Counted from the stretch's first letter, positions 27,839 through 38,809 are shown. The stretch is DNA of 64,000 nt from Paraburkholderia bonniea (GCF_009455625.1 NZ_QPEQ01000001.1:3100001-3164000), one strand, 5' to 3'. Translations and numbers: made by a program. The notes: generated from the sequence alone by a model not told the origin.

Positions 27839-28831
27839 TCAAGACGCTGAATCAGGCGGCACAACTGACTGCTCAATCGCCCCAAATAGCGACTTGCCCG
27901 CGTCATCGAGCATTTCAATCTTGACGGTGTCGCCGTACTGCATGAAGGCGGTCTTTGGTGCGCCATGCTCGATGGTTTCCAGGCAGCGTTTCTCGGCGAT
28001 ACAGCAATAGCCGCGTTTGGCGTCCTTGTTCGATACCGTGCCCGAGCCAACGATGGTTCCCGCGCGCAAATTACGCGTCTTCGCCGCATGAGCAATCAGC
28101 TGGCCGAAATGAAACACCATGTCGGTGCCCGCATCCGGCTGCCCCACCTTCTTGCCATTCCAGTGAACCAGCATCGGCCGGTGCAAACGGCCTTCGCGCC
28201 AGTGCTCACCAAGCTCATCCGGCGTAATGGCGAGCGGAGCGAATGCGCTCGCGGGCTTGCTCTGGAAGAAACCAAAACCCTTGGCCAGCTCGGCCGGAAT
28301 CAGGTTACGCAACGACACATCGTTGACCAGCGTCACCAGCCGCACGCCGTTTAGCGCCTGCTCGGGCGTGGCGGCCATCGGCACGTCCGTGGTGATCACC
28401 GCGACTTCGGCCTCGAAATCAATGCCGAACGCTTCAGAGGCGCACACGATGTCGTCTTTGGGGCCGATGAAATCATCGCTGCCACCTTGGTACATCAGCG
28501 GATCACTCCAGAATTCAGGCGGCATCTCCGCGCCGCGCGCGCGCCGCACCAGTTCAACGTGATTCACATAGGACGAGCCATCCGCCCACTGATACGCTCG
28601 TGGCAACGGTGCCATGCACTGGCTCGCATCGAATGCGAACGGATGGCGCGCGCGTCCGTGGTTCAGCGCGTCATACACCTCCTGCAACTGCGGCGCGTAA
28701 AAGGTCCAGTCATCAAGCACCCGCTGCAGCGTGGGTGCAATCGCATCGGCCAGCGCGGCCGTTTGCAGGTCACGGGACACAACCATCAACTGGCCGTCGC
28801 GCGTGCCGTCCTTCAAGGTGGCGAATTTCAT
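27839..28831 (-). CDS. Fumarylacetoacetate hydrolase family protein
   Basis: A 330-residue enzyme of the FAH superfamily. The N-terminal cap segment is residues 1-100; the catalytic beta fold carries the metal ligands in GIDFEAEVAVIT (Asp and Glu) and NDVSLRNLIP. The sequence is of the fumarylacetoacetase-like class that cleaves or decarboxylates beta-keto acids with Mg2+. Fumarylacetoacetase in tyrosine or homogentisate breakdown is plausible but not proven. It is divergent from an IclR regulator, which fits control by an aromatic catabolite. Confidence 0.88.
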   Translation of the reverse strand: MKFATLKDGTRDGQLMVVSRDLQTAALADAIAPTLQRVLDDWTFYAPQLQEVYDALNHGRARHPFAFDASQCMAPLPRAYQWADGSSYVNHVELVRRARGAEMPPEFWSDPLMYQGGSDDFIGPKDDIVCASEAFGIDFEAEVAVITTDVPMAATPEQALNGVRLVTLVNDVSLRNLIPAELAKGFGFFQSKPASAFAPLAITPDELGEHWREGRLHRPMLVHWNGKKVGQPDAGTDMVFHFGQLIAHAAKTRNLRAGTIVGSGTVSNKDAKRGYCCIAEKRCLETIEHGAPKTAFMQYGDTVKIEMLDDAGKSLFGAIEQSVVPPDSAS

Positions 28832-28930
28832 AAGGAGGGGCTCGAAGAAGTGACGATAGAAGGAATCTATTCTACGATGGTGAATTCGCCCGGCCCAAAG
28901 CCGTGGCATCCCTCCCGCCGCACCATTCAC

Positions 28931-29007
28931 CTTCATCTGCGTCCTTCATCTGCGTCCTTCATCTGCGTCCTTCATCTGCGTCCTTCATCTGCGTCCTTCA
29001 TCTGCGT
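28931..29007. repeat. 13-bp tandem repeat, six copies
   Basis: Six copies of a 13-bp unit (CTTCATCTGCGTC) with exact 13-bp spacing from 28931. They lie in the shared upstream region of the FAH-family gene and the IclR gene, ending about 34 bp before the IclR start. Copy-number change would alter the spacing of the IclR promoter. Confidence 0.97.
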
Positions 29008-29040
29008 TCTCCGCTCTCGTTCTCCACTCGCACACTGACC

Positions 29041-29976
29041 ATGCCTTCTTCCTCCCGCAGCAACACCACTACGGCTGAACCGGCCACCGGCGAGACCCAC
29101 AGCGACGAACCGGATGACACCGGCAGTGCAAAGCTCCGCTCAGGCATTCAGTCGATTGAAGTGGGTTTCCGCCTGCTTGAAGTGCTCACGCACGAGCCCC
29201 GCGCGATGATGCTCCGTGACCTCGCGCAACGCGCGCAGATGAGCCCCGCGAAAGCTCATCGTTATCTGGTGAGCTTTGCGCGGCTCGGCGTGGTGACACA
29301 AGACTCGTTGTCGGGGCGCTATGAGCTAGGCGGCTTTGCGTTGCAGCTTGGGTTGGCGCGACTGGCGCGCGTCGATGGCGTGAAACTCGCGCGCGAGGCG
29401 CTCGCCCGGCTGCACGCACAGCTTGACCTGACCACAGGCATCGCCGTCTGGGGCAATCAGGGGCCCACCGTGGTGCACTGGCTTGAATCAAGCTATCCGG
29501 CCAAGGCCTCACTCAAACTCGGTGACGTAATGCCATTGCTCGGCTCGGCAACCGGCCTTCTGTTCGCGGCCTATCTGCCCCGCAGCAAGACCGCACCCAT
29601 GCTGGAGCGCGAACTGGCGTATCTGCGTCAGGCCAGCCCAACCAAAGGACGGCCCAAGACAGCAGAAGACATCGAGCCGTTGCTGGCCGAAGTACGCGCG
29701 CATGGCGCGGCACGCGTCGAAGGCATGCTGCTGCCAAACATCAACGCGTTTTGCCTGCCCGTGTTCGATGCAACGGGCAGCCTCGCGCTAGGGCTGATCG
29801 CGCTGGGCCGCGAAGGGGTCTTCGATATTCGCTGGGATGGGGAGGCCGGCGCAGCATTGCGCGAGTGCGCGCGGCAACTGTCTTATGAATTGGGCTTTGT
29901 TGCGGCTCGAGTGGATCAGGTGGATCAAGCAGATCAGGCAAAGCCGATAGGTCAAGATCAAGCGGCAGCGGACTAG
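29041..29976 (+). CDS. IclR-family transcriptional regulator
   Basis: A 311-residue IclR regulator. The winged helix-turn-helix is at about 35-90 (SIEVGFRLLEVLTHEPRAMMLRDLAQRAQMSPAKAHRYLVSF), followed by the effector-binding GAF-like domain (GNQGPTVVHWLES, then VEGMLLPNINAFCLPVFD). Ligands of the family are usually aromatic or organic acids. The first 30 residues are a polar, low-complexity extension. Its partner is probably the divergent FAH-family gene. The ATG at 29041 follows the 13-bp repeat array. Confidence 0.92.
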   Translation: MPSSSRSNTTTAEPATGETHSDEPDDTGSAKLRSGIQSIEVGFRLLEVLTHEPRAMMLRDLAQRAQMSPAKAHRYLVSFARLGVVTQDSLSGRYELGGFALQLGLARLARVDGVKLAREALARLHAQLDLTTGIAVWGNQGPTVVHWLESSYPAKASLKLGDVMPLLGSATGLLFAAYLPRSKTAPMLERELAYLRQASPTKGRPKTAEDIEPLLAEVRAHGAARVEGMLLPNINAFCLPVFDATGSLALGLIALGREGVFDIRWDGEAGAALRECARQLSYELGFVAARVDQVDQADQAKPIGQDQAAAD

Positions 29977-30033
29977 CCTGGGTTCAGCCGCACCGGCTGG
30001 CATCGCGCTAGACCCGCTTCGGCCTGACAAGCC

Positions 30034-30061
30034 TGACAGGCCTGTCAGAGCTGACAGGCCT
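30034..30061 (+). terminator. Hairpin after the IclR gene
   Basis: A 10-bp inverted repeat (30038-30047 with 30052-30061, loop GAGC), overlapping a 14-bp palindrome at 30034-30047. It lies about 60 bp after the IclR stop. There is no strong T-run, so it is a candidate terminator only. Confidence 0.5.
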
Positions 30062-30216
30062 CACCCCACGCCACCCGGTAAAATGCGCCACGCCTCAACC
30101 CAGCGCTCACAGGAACACACCCGCCCGCTCCCGCTGTATGCGCCAGGTCAACGTCCTGGCTTGGGTCCTCCGCTCCCCGCTATTTTTCTCACGCATTTCT
30201 CGTCTCGCTCAACCTG

Positions 30217-31434
30217 ATGCCGTCTCCCTCCCCCGCCAGCCGCCAGCATCGCTCGCCCAAGGACACCACCAGCCGCCGGTGGCAACTGGGCCGCTGGGCC
30301 GTCGTGCTGCTAGCGGTGCTAGGCCTGCACTGGAGCGCAGGACAATGGCTGGAACACAGCCGCATCGGCTTCGAGCCGCCCGCCGCGCCACCGCCAGTGC
30401 AGATCGCCCTGCTCAAACCCGAACGCATCGAACGCCAACCGGTTTCGCCTCCCTCGCTATCAACGTCAACGTCTGCGCGCAAACCGGTGCGTCCGCGTAG
30501 CAATACATCCACGCTCAGCGCCACACCGTCAACAGCCAAACCCACCGCAAGCGCGCCTGAGACCAAGGCACACGCAGACACCAGCACCAGCACCAGCACC
30601 AGCGATCAAACCAGCGAAACCGGCACCACAACAGGTACCGCAACGGGCAGCGCCAGCAACCCCCACAACCCAACCGCCAGCGCAGCCAAAGCCGAACCTG
30701 GCGTGAAATTCTCCGTGCCGCCGTCAGGCAACCTCGAATACGACTCGTACTACAACGGCGTGCGCAACCCGCCGGGCACGATCCGCTGGAGCACCGACGG
30801 CCATCAGTACCGCATCGCCATTTCGATTCCGCTGCCATTTGTCGGCACTTATCAGTATTCAAGCCATGGCCAGATCGACGCGTTTGGCCTGGCACCCGAG
30901 CAATACATTGAAAAGCGCGGCCGCCGCGTGGAAGACATCACGATTTTCAATCGCCGCGAGCAGCAGATCGTCTTCACCCGCACTCCCACCAGACTGGCGC
31001 TGCCCGATGGCGCGCAAGACCGCTTCAGCATGCTGATGCAGCTATCGGCCTTGGTGCGTGGTGATCCGGACGCCTATCAGCCAGGGGTCACCCGCGAGTT
31101 TTATGTGACCGATAGCGATAGCGGCGAAATCTGGCCGATTCAGACCATTGGCGATGAAACCATCCGCACAGCCGAAGGCCTACTCCACGCTCGTCATTTC
31201 CGCCGCCTGCCGCGCCGCGCGGACGATACCCGCCGCATCGACATCTGGTTGGCTCCTTCGCTGGGCTGGCTGCCCGCCCGGCTGATGCAAACCGAACCCA
31301 ATGGTGCCGAAATCGAACTGGTCTGGCGTGGCCAAAGCACCGCAGCAGGTGCCAACGCAGACAGCGCACCCGCCTCCATCCGCAGCCCCGACCCGGCCGC
31401 GGTCAGCCCGGACAGCCTCTACAACCGTCCCTGA
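30217..31434 (+). CDS. DUF3108 domain protein, membrane anchored
   Basis: A 405-residue protein with one N-terminal transmembrane segment (residues about 25-44, WAVVLLAVLGLHWSAGQWL), a Ser/Thr/Pro-rich linker (50-160) and a C-terminal DUF3108 domain (about 165-385, starting GNLEYDSYYNG). The linker includes Thr-Ser repeats encoded by ACCAGC hexamers near 30582-30605. DUF3108 proteins are probably periplasmic beta-rich proteins of unknown function. The upstream gene order could not be matched to a pathway. Confidence 0.8.
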   Translation: MPSPSPASRQHRSPKDTTSRRWQLGRWAVVLLAVLGLHWSAGQWLEHSRIGFEPPAAPPPVQIALLKPERIERQPVSPPSLSTSTSARKPVRPRSNTSTLSATPSTAKPTASAPETKAHADTSTSTSTSDQTSETGTTTGTATGSASNPHNPTASAAKAEPGVKFSVPPSGNLEYDSYYNGVRNPPGTIRWSTDGHQYRIAISIPLPFVGTYQYSSHGQIDAFGLAPEQYIEKRGRRVEDITIFNRREQQIVFTRTPTRLALPDGAQDRFSMLMQLSALVRGDPDAYQPGVTREFYVTDSDSGEIWPIQTIGDETIRTAEGLLHARHFRRLPRRADDTRRIDIWLAPSLGWLPARLMQTEPNGAEIELVWRGQSTAAGANADSAPASIRSPDPAAVSPDSLYNRP

Positions 31435-31741
31435 AGCCACCTCGCACGGCACAGCCACACCGAAGCGCGCGCCCAGCAAGCTTTCTGCATCCGGGTCATA
31501 CTGGCGCGCAGCTCATCCCGAGCCGCGTTGCACCATGCCAACCCGCTTCGTTTTGACTTTTGACGCCAAACCTGAAACGTTCGAAGCCGCATGCTCTGTG
31601 CGCTAACTAGCTAACTAACACCCATCCGAGGGCCGGCATTTTTCTAACCCGCCAGATCCGCCCCTTGAATTCCTCTGCATCCGCTCCACTTAAGGCGCTG
31701 TCCGGCCAGGAGCCAACGAAAACAGGAACAGGAGTGACGAC
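31435..31741. other. Intergenic stretch with no recognised gene
   Basis: About 310 bp between the DUF3108 and DUF3567 genes. No gene or clear promoter was recognised. Confidence 0.4.
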
Positions 31742-31999
31742 ATGCAAATGATCTACAACAGCCCGAACTACTGCGTCGTCGAGTTTCCGCCGCAAGACGG
31801 TCACATCGCCATGAGGTCAGGCGGCTACGAGATCGTCGATAAAAACATGCAGCGCGAAATTTATATCGATGGCGCAATGGCAGCCAGCTTCCGCGAACAT
31901 GTCCAGAAGCTGATCGCAGAAGAACCCTCACTCGATGAAGTCGATGAATTCCTCGGCCAGTTCGACAGCCTGATGACCCAGCCCGTGGTTTCCCACTAA
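31742..31999 (+). CDS. DUF3567 family protein
   Basis: An 85-residue acidic protein (MQMIYNSPNYCVVEFPP) with the full DUF3567 pattern, conserved through its length in Burkholderiales. Structure and function are unknown. It has a purine-rich ribosome site (ACAGGAGTG) before the ATG and is followed by a strong terminator, so it is probably transcribed alone. Confidence 0.85.
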   Translation: MQMIYNSPNYCVVEFPPQDGHIAMRSGGYEIVDKNMQREIYIDGAMAASFREHVQKLIAEEPSLDEVDEFLGQFDSLMTQPVVSH

Positions 32000-32048
32000 C
32001 GCCGGTTCCGTTTTCCGCTTTATTTAGCTTTAGCTTCATCCCGCACCC

Positions 32049-32088
32049 AAGCTCTGCTCAGGTTCAACCTGAGCAGAGCTTTTCTTTT
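32049..32088 (+). terminator. Rho-independent terminator after the DUF3567 gene
   Basis: A 14-bp stem (32049-32062 with 32068-32081), 5-nt loop, and a T-rich tail to 32088. About 50 bp after the stop. Confidence 0.92.
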
Positions 32089-32203
32089 CCCCGCTCCTGC
32101 TTTTGCCCTCAAGCTAGCCCCACCGCCTGCCCGCAGCCCCTCCGCCTACCCGGACTACAATGGCGGACTCTTTCGAACCCGTCGGCATCCCGCCCTACCA
32201 GTC

Positions 32204-33265
32204 ATGAACCAGCCTGTTGCTTCCGCCCCCAGCATCCGCGCCTACACACGAGGTGCGGTGCTCCCCAAGCTGCTTGCGTCACGCATCCTGATTCTCGATG
32301 GCGCAATGGGCACGATGATCCAGCGCTACAAGCTCGATGAAGCCCGCTATCGCGGCACGCGCTTCCAGGATTACAGCCGCGACATCAAGGGCAATAACGA
32401 GTTGCTCTCCCTCACGCAGCCGCAAATCATCGGCGAGATCCACGAGCAATATCTCGCAGCAGGCGCGGACATCATCGAAACCAATACCTTTGGCGCAACC
32501 ACCGTCGCTCAGGCCGATTACGGCATGGAAAGCCTTGCCATCGAGATGAATCTCGAATCCGCCAAACTGGCGCGCGCCGCATGCGACAAATATTCGACAC
32601 CGGATAAACCCCGCTTCGTCGCCGGGGCCATTGGGCCAACCCCCAAAACCGCCAGCATTTCACCCGATGTCAACGACCCCGCCGCGCGCAACGTCACCTT
32701 CGACGAGCTGCGCACTTCGTATTACGAACAGGCCAAAGCCCTGCTCGACGGCGGCGCGGATCTCTTTCTGGTCGAAACAATCTTCGACACGCTCAACGCC
32801 AAAGCAGCACTCTTCGCCCTCGACGAGCTGTTCGAAGACACCGGCGAGCGCTTGCCAATCATGATTTCCGGCACGGTCACCGATGCTTCCGGGCGCATTC
32901 TTTCGGGCCAAACCGTCGAAGCATTCTGGAACTCGCTGCGCCACGCCCGGCCGCTGATGTTTGGCCTGAACTGCGCGCTAGGCGCGGCGCTGATGCGGCC
33001 GTATATCGCCGAACTAGCACGTCTGTGCGACACCTATGTCTCGTGCTATCCCAACGCTGGCCTGCCGAACCCGATGAGCGATACCGGCTTCGACGAACTG
33101 CCCGCCGACACCTCCAGCTTGCTCAAAGAGTTCGCCCAGGCGGGGCTGGTCAACCTGGCGGGCGGCTGCTGCGGCACCACCCCCGAGCACATCGCCGCCA
33201 TCGCCCAAGCGCTGGCCGAGATCAAACCACGCAAGTGGCCCGGCCAATACCGCGACGAAGGCTGA
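32204..33265 (+). CDS. metH: Methionine synthase, homocysteine-binding part
   Basis: The N-terminal homocysteine S-methyltransferase domain of cobalamin-dependent methionine synthase, encoded as its own gene (353 residues). Zinc ligands are Cys257 (FGLNCALG) and Cys322/Cys323 (GGCCGTT); [11 protein letters not shown] at about 29-39 is the family opening. It must work with the product of the next gene, which carries the folate and B12 domains. The split is normal in Burkholderiaceae and is not a frameshift, since there are 130 bp between the two genes. Confidence 0.93.
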   Translation: MNQPVASAPSIRAYTRGAVLPKLLASRILILDGAMGTMIQRYKLDEARYRGTRFQDYSRDIKGNNELLSLTQPQIIGEIHEQYLAAGADIIETNTFGATTVAQADYGMESLAIEMNLESAKLARAACDKYSTPDKPRFVAGAIGPTPKTASISPDVNDPAARNVTFDELRTSYYEQAKALLDGGADLFLVETIFDTLNAKAALFALDELFEDTGERLPIMISGTVTDASGRILSGQTVEAFWNSLRHARPLMFGLNCALGAALMRPYIAELARLCDTYVSCYPNAGLPNPMSDTGFDELPADTSSLLKEFAQAGLVNLAGGCCGTTPEHIAAIAQALAEIKPRKWPGQYRDEG

Positions 33266-33395
33266 TCCGATTCCTGGCCGGAGCATTTCCGCCGGCCGAC
33301 CTTATCCGCCTCGTCCGTCTTATCCACCTTCTCCGCCTTGCTCAGGCCCCCTGTCTTCCGGGCCGCCGCTGTCACCCTCACATCATCTGACTGCC

Positions 33396-36113
33396 ATGAC
33401 CGATCACACCATGCGCCTCTCCGGGCTCGAAGCCTTCAACGTCACGCCCGGCACGCTGTTCATCAACGTTGGCGAGCGCACCAACGTCACGGGCTCGAAG
33501 GCCTTCGCCCGCATGATTCTCAATGGCCAGTTCGATGAGGCGCTGGCGGTCGCGCGCCACCAGGTCGAAAACGGCGCACAGGTGATCGACGTCAACATGG
33601 ACGAAGCCATGCTTGACTCGAAAGCCGCGATGGAGCGTTTCATGAACCTGATCGCGTCCGAGCCAGACATCGCCCGCGTGCCGATCATGATCGACTCATC
33701 GAAATGGGACGTGATCGAAGCAGGCCTGAAATGCGTGCAAGGCAAAGCGATCGTCAACTCGATCTCGCTCAAGGAAGGCGAGGCGGCGTTCCGGCATCAC
33801 GCCAACCTGATCCGGCGCTATGGTGCCGCCGCCGTGGTGATGGCGTTCGATGAACAAGGCCAGGCCGACACCTTCGCGCGCAAGACCGAGATCTGCCAGC
33901 GCTCATACGAGTTTTTGCTCAACGAAGTCGGCTTTCCGCCAGAAGACATCATCTTCGACCCGAACATTTTCGCCGTCGCCACCGGCATCGAAGAGCACAA
34001 CAACTACGCCGTCGATTTCATCAACGCCACACGCTGGATCAAGCAAAACCTGCCGTATGCCAAGGTGAGCGGCGGCGTGTCGAACGTCTCGTTCTCGTTT
34101 CGCGGCAACGACCCAGTGCGTGAAGCGATCCACACCGTGTTCCTGTATCACGCGATCCAGGCGGGCATGGATATGGGCATCGTCAATGCGGGGCAGCTCG
34201 GGGTATATGCCGACCTTGATCCGGAGTTGCGCGAGCGTGTCGAAGACGTGGTGCTAAACCGCCGCACGGACGGCACGGACCGTCTGCTCGAAATCGCTGA
34301 CCGCTTTAAAACTGGCGTGGCGAAAAAAGAAGAGAACCTCGAATGGCGTAACCAGCCCGTTGAAAAACGTCTGGCGCATGCGCTGGTGCAAGGCATCACG
34401 ACCTTCATCGTCGAAGACACCGAAGAAGCCCGGGTCCAGATCGACGCCGCCGGTGGACGCCCGATCAACGTGATCGAAGGCCCGCTGATGGACGGGATGA
34501 ACATCGTGGGCGACCTGTTTGGTCAGGGCAAGATGTTCCTGCCGCAGGTGGTCAAATCGGCGCGCGTGATGAAGCAGGCGGTGGCCCATCTGATCCCTTT
34601 CATCGAAGAAGAAAAGCTGCGCATCGCAGCCGCAGGCGGCGATGTGCGCGCCAAGGGCAAGATCGTGATCGCCACCGTCAAGGGCGATGTGCACGATATC
34701 GGCAAGAACATCGTGTCGGTGGTGCTGCAGTGCAATAACTTCGAAGTGGTCAACATGGGCGTGATGGTGCCCTGCAGCGAAATTCTGGCGAAGGCCAAAG
34801 CCGAAGGCGCGGACATCATCGGCTTGTCTGGGCTGATTACCCCGAGTCTCGAAGAGATGTCCTACGTCGCCGCCGAAATGCAGCGTGACGAATACTTCCG
34901 CGAGAAACAAACCCCGTTGCTAATTGGCGGTGCAACCACCTCGCGGGTCCACACCGCGGTCAAGATCGCACCGCATTACGAGGGCCCCGTGGTGTACGTG
35001 CCGGACGCCTCGCGTTCGGTGTCGGTGGCCTCGAGCCTGCTGTCGGACGAAGGCGCGGCGAAATATCTCGAAGACCTCAAAACCGATTACGCCCGCGTCC
35101 GCGAGCAGCACGCCAACAAAAAAGCCCAGCCAATGGTGACGCTGGCCGAAGCACGCGCCAACAAAACCCCGATTGACTGGAGCGCTTATCAGCCGGTCAA
35201 GCCGAAGTTCATCGGCCGCCGCGCGTTCAAGAATTTCGATCTGGCGGAACTGGCGCAGTACATCGACTGGGCCCCGTTCTTCCAGACGTGGGATCTGGCT
35301 GGGCCCTATCCAGCGATCCTCAATGACGAGCTCGTTGGCGAATCAGCGCGGCGGGTGTTCGCAGACGGCAAGGCGATGCTGGCACGGCTGATCCAGGGGC
35401 GCTGGCTCACCGCCAATGGCGTGATCGCGCTGCTGCCCGCCAATACCGTGAATGACGACGACATCGAGATCTATACCGACGAATCGCGCACCGAAGTCGC
35501 CCTCACCTGGCGCAACCTGCGCCAGCAAAGCGTGCGTCCAGTGGTAAATGGCGTGCAGCGGCCCAATCGCTCGCTAGCGGATTTCATCGCGCCCAAGGCC
35601 TCCGGCGTGGCCGACTACATCGGTCTGTTTGCGGTGACGGCAGGCCTCGGTGTCGAAGTCAAAGAAAAGCAGTTCGAAAAAATTTACGACGACTACAGCT
35701 CGATCATGCTCAAAGCGCTCGCAGACCGTCTGGCAGAAGCCTTCGCCGAAGCGCTGCATGCGCGGGTGCGACGTGATCTGTGGGGCTATGCCAGCGATGA
35801 AACACTCGACAACGACGACCTGATCGCAGAGAAATACCGTGGCGTGCGCCCCGCTCCAGGTTATCCGGCATGCCCAGACCACCTTGTGAAGCAGGCGATG
35901 TTCGAGGTGCTGCAAGCCAATGAGATTGGCATGAGCGTGACCGAGTCACTGGCGATGCTGCCCGCAGCTAGCGTCTCAGGGTTTTATCTGGCGCACCCGG
36001 ACAGCACGTATTTCTCTGTGGGCAAGATTGCCGCCGATCAGCTCGATGATTACGCCCAGCGGATGGGGCTATCGCAAGCCGATGCGCAGCGGGCACTCGC
36101 GCCGCAACTTTAA
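33396..36113 (+). CDS. metH: Methionine synthase, folate/cobalamin/activation part
   Basis: The remaining three domains of methionine synthase in 905 residues: the pterin-binding barrel (about 10-270, [14 protein letters not shown]), the cobalamin cap and binding domain with the axial histidine His433 in [10 protein letters not shown], and the AdoMet-dependent reactivation domain (about 560-900, including the GYPACPDH segment). It transfers methyl from methyl-tetrahydrofolate through B12 to homocysteine bound by the upstream gene product. No cobalamin riboswitch was recognised upstream of either gene. Confidence 0.95.
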   Translation: MTDHTMRLSGLEAFNVTPGTLFINVGERTNVTGSKAFARMILNGQFDEALAVARHQVENGAQVIDVNMDEAMLDSKAAMERFMNLIASEPDIARVPIMIDSSKWDVIEAGLKCVQGKAIVNSISLKEGEAAFRHHANLIRRYGAAAVVMAFDEQGQADTFARKTEICQRSYEFLLNEVGFPPEDIIFDPNIFAVATGIEEHNNYAVDFINATRWIKQNLPYAKVSGGVSNVSFSFRGNDPVREAIHTVFLYHAIQAGMDMGIVNAGQLGVYADLDPELRERVEDVVLNRRTDGTDRLLEIADRFKTGVAKKEENLEWRNQPVEKRLAHALVQGITTFIVEDTEEARVQIDAAGGRPINVIEGPLMDGMNIVGDLFGQGKMFLPQVVKSARVMKQAVAHLIPFIEEEKLRIAAAGGDVRAKGKIVIATVKGDVHDIGKNIVSVVLQCNNFEVVNMGVMVPCSEILAKAKAEGADIIGLSGLITPSLEEMSYVAAEMQRDEYFREKQTPLLIGGATTSRVHTAVKIAPHYEGPVVYVPDASRSVSVASSLLSDEGAAKYLEDLKTDYARVREQHANKKAQPMVTLAEARANKTPIDWSAYQPVKPKFIGRRAFKNFDLAELAQYIDWAPFFQTWDLAGPYPAILNDELVGESARRVFADGKAMLARLIQGRWLTANGVIALLPANTVNDDDIEIYTDESRTEVALTWRNLRQQSVRPVVNGVQRPNRSLADFIAPKASGVADYIGLFAVTAGLGVEVKEKQFEKIYDDYSSIMLKALADRLAEAFAEALHARVRRDLWGYASDETLDNDDLIAEKYRGVRPAPGYPACPDHLVKQAMFEVLQANEIGMSVTESLAMLPAASVSGFYLAHPDSTYFSVGKIAADQLDDYAQRMGLSQADAQRALAPQL

Positions 36114-36172
36114 ACCGCAGCGGTAAACCACCCGCCGCGCCGCGTCTTCGTTGACGCGACGCCAGACAACAC

Positions 36173-36205
36173 AAAGCCCGCCTTCATTCAGGCGGGCTTT
36201 GTGTT
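36173..36205 (+). terminator. Rho-independent terminator after metH
   Basis: A 10-bp GC-rich stem (36173-36182 with 36191-36200), 8-nt loop and a T-rich tail, about 60 bp after the metH stop. Confidence 0.9.
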
Positions 36206-36263
36206 TAATGCTGCCAGGTATCTGGCGTCTGACGCACTACGCAGTGGGTAACAACCGCGCTAG

Positions 36264-36590
36264 TCAAAGACCCCAGACGATATCCGCGTTTTCTTTTTGC
36301 GCTGCGCGCAGCATGTCGAGAAATGGAAAGGCACGTTGCGCGAGGCCCAGTGGAATTTCGTGGTGCTCGTGGCCCTCTTCGCCTTCATGAAAATGACCAT
36401 CGCTTTCGGCCCGGTGCTGCTTGTCGGTGTTGATCGCGCTTTCGAGTTTGGCGATCGCGGCGGGCAGTTCGTCATGAGTAATCACACCGCGCTCACCCAG
36501 ACGCTTGCCAATAATGCCAACCAGATACTGCGCCAGATTTTCCAGCATCATCACGTCCGGCGCGGCGTGGCATTTGAAAGTAATCAGCAT
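36264..36590 (-). CDS. DUF1840 domain protein
   Basis: A 108-residue protein starting MLITFKCHAAPDVMMLENLAQ, the DUF1840 signature, with a histidine/glutamate-rich loop (GHFHEGEEGHEHHE) that could bind metal. Function is unknown. The ATG at 36590 is preferred over the long upstream frame, which has no family sequence. It is divergent from argS. Confidence 0.85.
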   Translation of the reverse strand: MLITFKCHAAPDVMMLENLAQYLVGIIGKRLGERGVITHDELPAAIAKLESAINTDKQHRAESDGHFHEGEEGHEHHEIPLGLAQRAFPFLDMLRAAQKENADIVWGL

Positions 36591-36934
36591 GGTGGTTCCT
36601 TGTCCGTGGTTCGATGTTTGAGGTTCGATATGCACACGCCCGTCAAGCGCTGCAGCCCAGACTGACAGGCCACAGCCCTTGACGGGCAGGTCTTTGAATA
36701 TATTAGCACCTGCTAAAATCCGGCTAGATGCGTCTCGCCTGTGCTGCAGTGCGCTTTCCTGTGGCAACACCAGGCGGCTGAAGCCGCCGGCACGGAACAC
36801 CGCCTGCATGACAGCCAATGCTGCACAGCGTCACCCGCTTTAGATCCCCCTGTCGAACCTGAACCCGCACGGCGCGCTACGCACCCGCCGCGCCTCCGTT
36901 TCACCCAGACTGCCTCACTGGACTCACCACAAGC
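36591..36934. other. Divergent intergenic region between DUF1840 gene and argS
   Basis: About 340 bp with the promoter and palindrome described separately. No gene is recognised; open frames here are out-of-family translations. Confidence 0.4.
36679..36716 (+). promoter_or_regulatory. Candidate argS promoter with overlapping palindrome
   Basis: TTGACG at 36679-36684 and TATTAG at 36701-36706, 16 nt apart, form a plausible sigma-70 promoter facing argS with a leader of roughly 220 nt. The perfect dyad TTAGCA-CC-TGCTAA (36703-36716) overlaps the -10, a place typical of a repressor operator. No regulator is identified. Confidence 0.45.
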
Positions 36935-38725
36935 ATGCTGCCCGCACACAAACATCTTCTCGAAACGCTGTTCTCCGACACTGTCAAACAAGTCGTCCAG
37001 GCGACGCAAGGCGAGCCCGGCGCACAGTTTGTCGCCCCCACGATCACGCTTGAGCGCCCCAAAGTCGCCGCCCATGGCGATATCGCCTGCAATGTTGCGA
37101 TGCAGCTCGCCCGTCCCCTGCGTGCCAATCCGCGCCAGCTAGCCCAGCAAATCGTCGATGCCCTGCTAACGCAACCGCAGGCTGCTCAGCTCGTGCTGAG
37201 CGCGGAAATCGCCGGGCCGGGCTTTATCAACTTGCGGCTCGCACCTGCGGCAAAGCAAGCGGTGATCGCCGCAGTCTTTGCCGAACAAGCCCGCTTTGGC
37301 CACGTGACCCGCGAAGCCGGACGGCGGGTGCTGGTCGAATTCGTCTCAGCCAATCCCACCGGCCCCCTGCACGTCGGCCATGGCCGCCAGGCCGCGCTCG
37401 GCGATGCTCTCTCGAACGTGCTGGCGTCGCAAGGCTATGCGGTGCACCGCGAGTTTTATTACAACGATGCAGGCGTGCAGATTCAAACCCTGGCGCACTC
37501 TACCCAGGCCCGCGCACGCGGCCTCAAACCCGGTGACGCCGACTGGCCCGAAGCGGCCTACAACGGCGAGTACATCGCCGACATCGCGCGCGATTACCTG
37601 AACCGCGCGACCGTCGCAGCCAGCGACGGCGAGCCCGTCACCGGCGCGGGCGACGTCGACAACCTGGAAGCCATCCGCCGCTTCGCCGTCGCGTACCTGC
37701 GGCACGAGCAGGACATGGATCTTCAGGCGTTTGGCGTCAAGTTCGACCAGTACTACCTCGAATCCTCGCTCTACAAGGAAGGCCGTGTCGAACAAACCGT
37801 CGCAGCGCTGATCGCCGCTGGCAAAACCTACGAGCAGGACAACGCGCTGTGGCTACGCACCACCGATGACGGCGACGACAAAGACCGAGTGATGCGCAAG
37901 TCCGATGGCACTTACACCTACTTCGTGCCCGACGTCGCCTATCACGCGGTGAAATGGCAGCGCGGCTTCACCAAGGTCATCAACGTCCAGGGCTCCGACC
38001 ACCACGGCACGATTGCGCGCGTGCGGGCGGGGCTGCAAGGGCTCGGCATTGGCATCCCCAAGGGCTACCCCGATTACATCCTGCACAAGATGGTCACCGT
38101 GATGCGCAATGGCGAGGAAGTCAAAATCTCCAAGCGCGCCGGCAGCTATGTCACGGTGCGTGACCTGATCGAGTGGTCTGGCGGTGTCACGCCTGGCACC
38201 GATACCGCGCAAAACGCCCCCGATGCCGCCACGATCCAGCGCGGCCGCGACGCCGTGCGCTTTTTCCTGATCTCGCGCAAAGCCGATACCGAGTTCGTCT
38301 TTGATATTGATCTCGCTCTCAAGCAAAACGACGAAAACCCCGTGCATTACGTCCAGTACGCCCATGCGCGCATCTGCTCGGTGCTCAACGAATGGCACTC
38401 CCGCTACCAGGGCGACCTGGCGCTTTTGCCGCAGATCGACGTCAGCTCGCTCACCAGCGAGCGGGCCATGGCGTTGCTGCAAAAGCTCGCGGAGTTCCCC
38501 GACATGCTCGAACACGCGGCCGCCGAACTCGCGCCGCACGCGGTGGCGTTCTATCTGCGCGAACTCGCGGGCGAATTTCACTCGTTCTACAATGACCGCG
38601 CCGAACGTGTGCTGACCGATGATGAAACCGGCCGCAACGCCCGCGTGGCACTGCTCGCCGCCACCCGGCAGGTGCTGGCGAATGGTCTGGCAATGATCGG
38701 CGTCTCAGCGCCCTTCAAGATGTAA
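36935..38725 (+). CDS. argS: Arginyl-tRNA synthetase
   Basis: Class I aminoacyl-tRNA synthetase charging tRNA-Arg. The 596-residue product has the N-terminal Add-1 domain (1-110), the HIGH-type motif HVGHGR near 145-150 in [13 protein letters not shown], and a variant of KMSKS ([10 protein letters not shown]) near 395, followed by the helical anticodon-binding DALR domain. Length and ends match the family. Confidence 0.97.
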   Translation: MLPAHKHLLETLFSDTVKQVVQATQGEPGAQFVAPTITLERPKVAAHGDIACNVAMQLARPLRANPRQLAQQIVDALLTQPQAAQLVLSAEIAGPGFINLRLAPAAKQAVIAAVFAEQARFGHVTREAGRRVLVEFVSANPTGPLHVGHGRQAALGDALSNVLASQGYAVHREFYYNDAGVQIQTLAHSTQARARGLKPGDADWPEAAYNGEYIADIARDYLNRATVAASDGEPVTGAGDVDNLEAIRRFAVAYLRHEQDMDLQAFGVKFDQYYLESSLYKEGRVEQTVAALIAAGKTYEQDNALWLRTTDDGDDKDRVMRKSDGTYTYFVPDVAYHAVKWQRGFTKVINVQGSDHHGTIARVRAGLQGLGIGIPKGYPDYILHKMVTVMRNGEEVKISKRAGSYVTVRDLIEWSGGVTPGTDTAQNAPDAATIQRGRDAVRFFLISRKADTEFVFDIDLALKQNDENPVHYVQYAHARICSVLNEWHSRYQGDLALLPQIDVSSLTSERAMALLQKLAEFPDMLEHAAAELAPHAVAFYLRELAGEFHSFYNDRAERVLTDDETGRNARVALLAATRQVLANGLAMIGVSAPFKM

Positions 38726-38763
38726 GCATCCCTTTTCCGCCACTTCATGCGTGTGGCCGTCGT

Positions 38764-38769
38764 TATAAT
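38764..38769 (+). promoter_or_regulatory. TATAAT upstream of the SPOR gene
   Basis: A perfect -10 hexamer 41 bp before the SPOR-protein start. The -35 is weak, so it is a low-confidence promoter. Confidence 0.3.
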
Positions 38770-38809
38770 CGGCGGCCATTCCAGGATTTTTTTGCAGGTG
38801 ATTCATACG

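Noticed and set aside
32000..32203. A cobalamin or SAM-type riboswitch upstream of metH
   Set aside because: The leader is short, holds mainly the terminator of the preceding gene, and no conserved riboswitch core is seen.
32204..36113. A frameshifted or broken methionine synthase
   Set aside because: The two genes have complete domains, separate starts and a 130-bp gap, and split metH is usual in this group.
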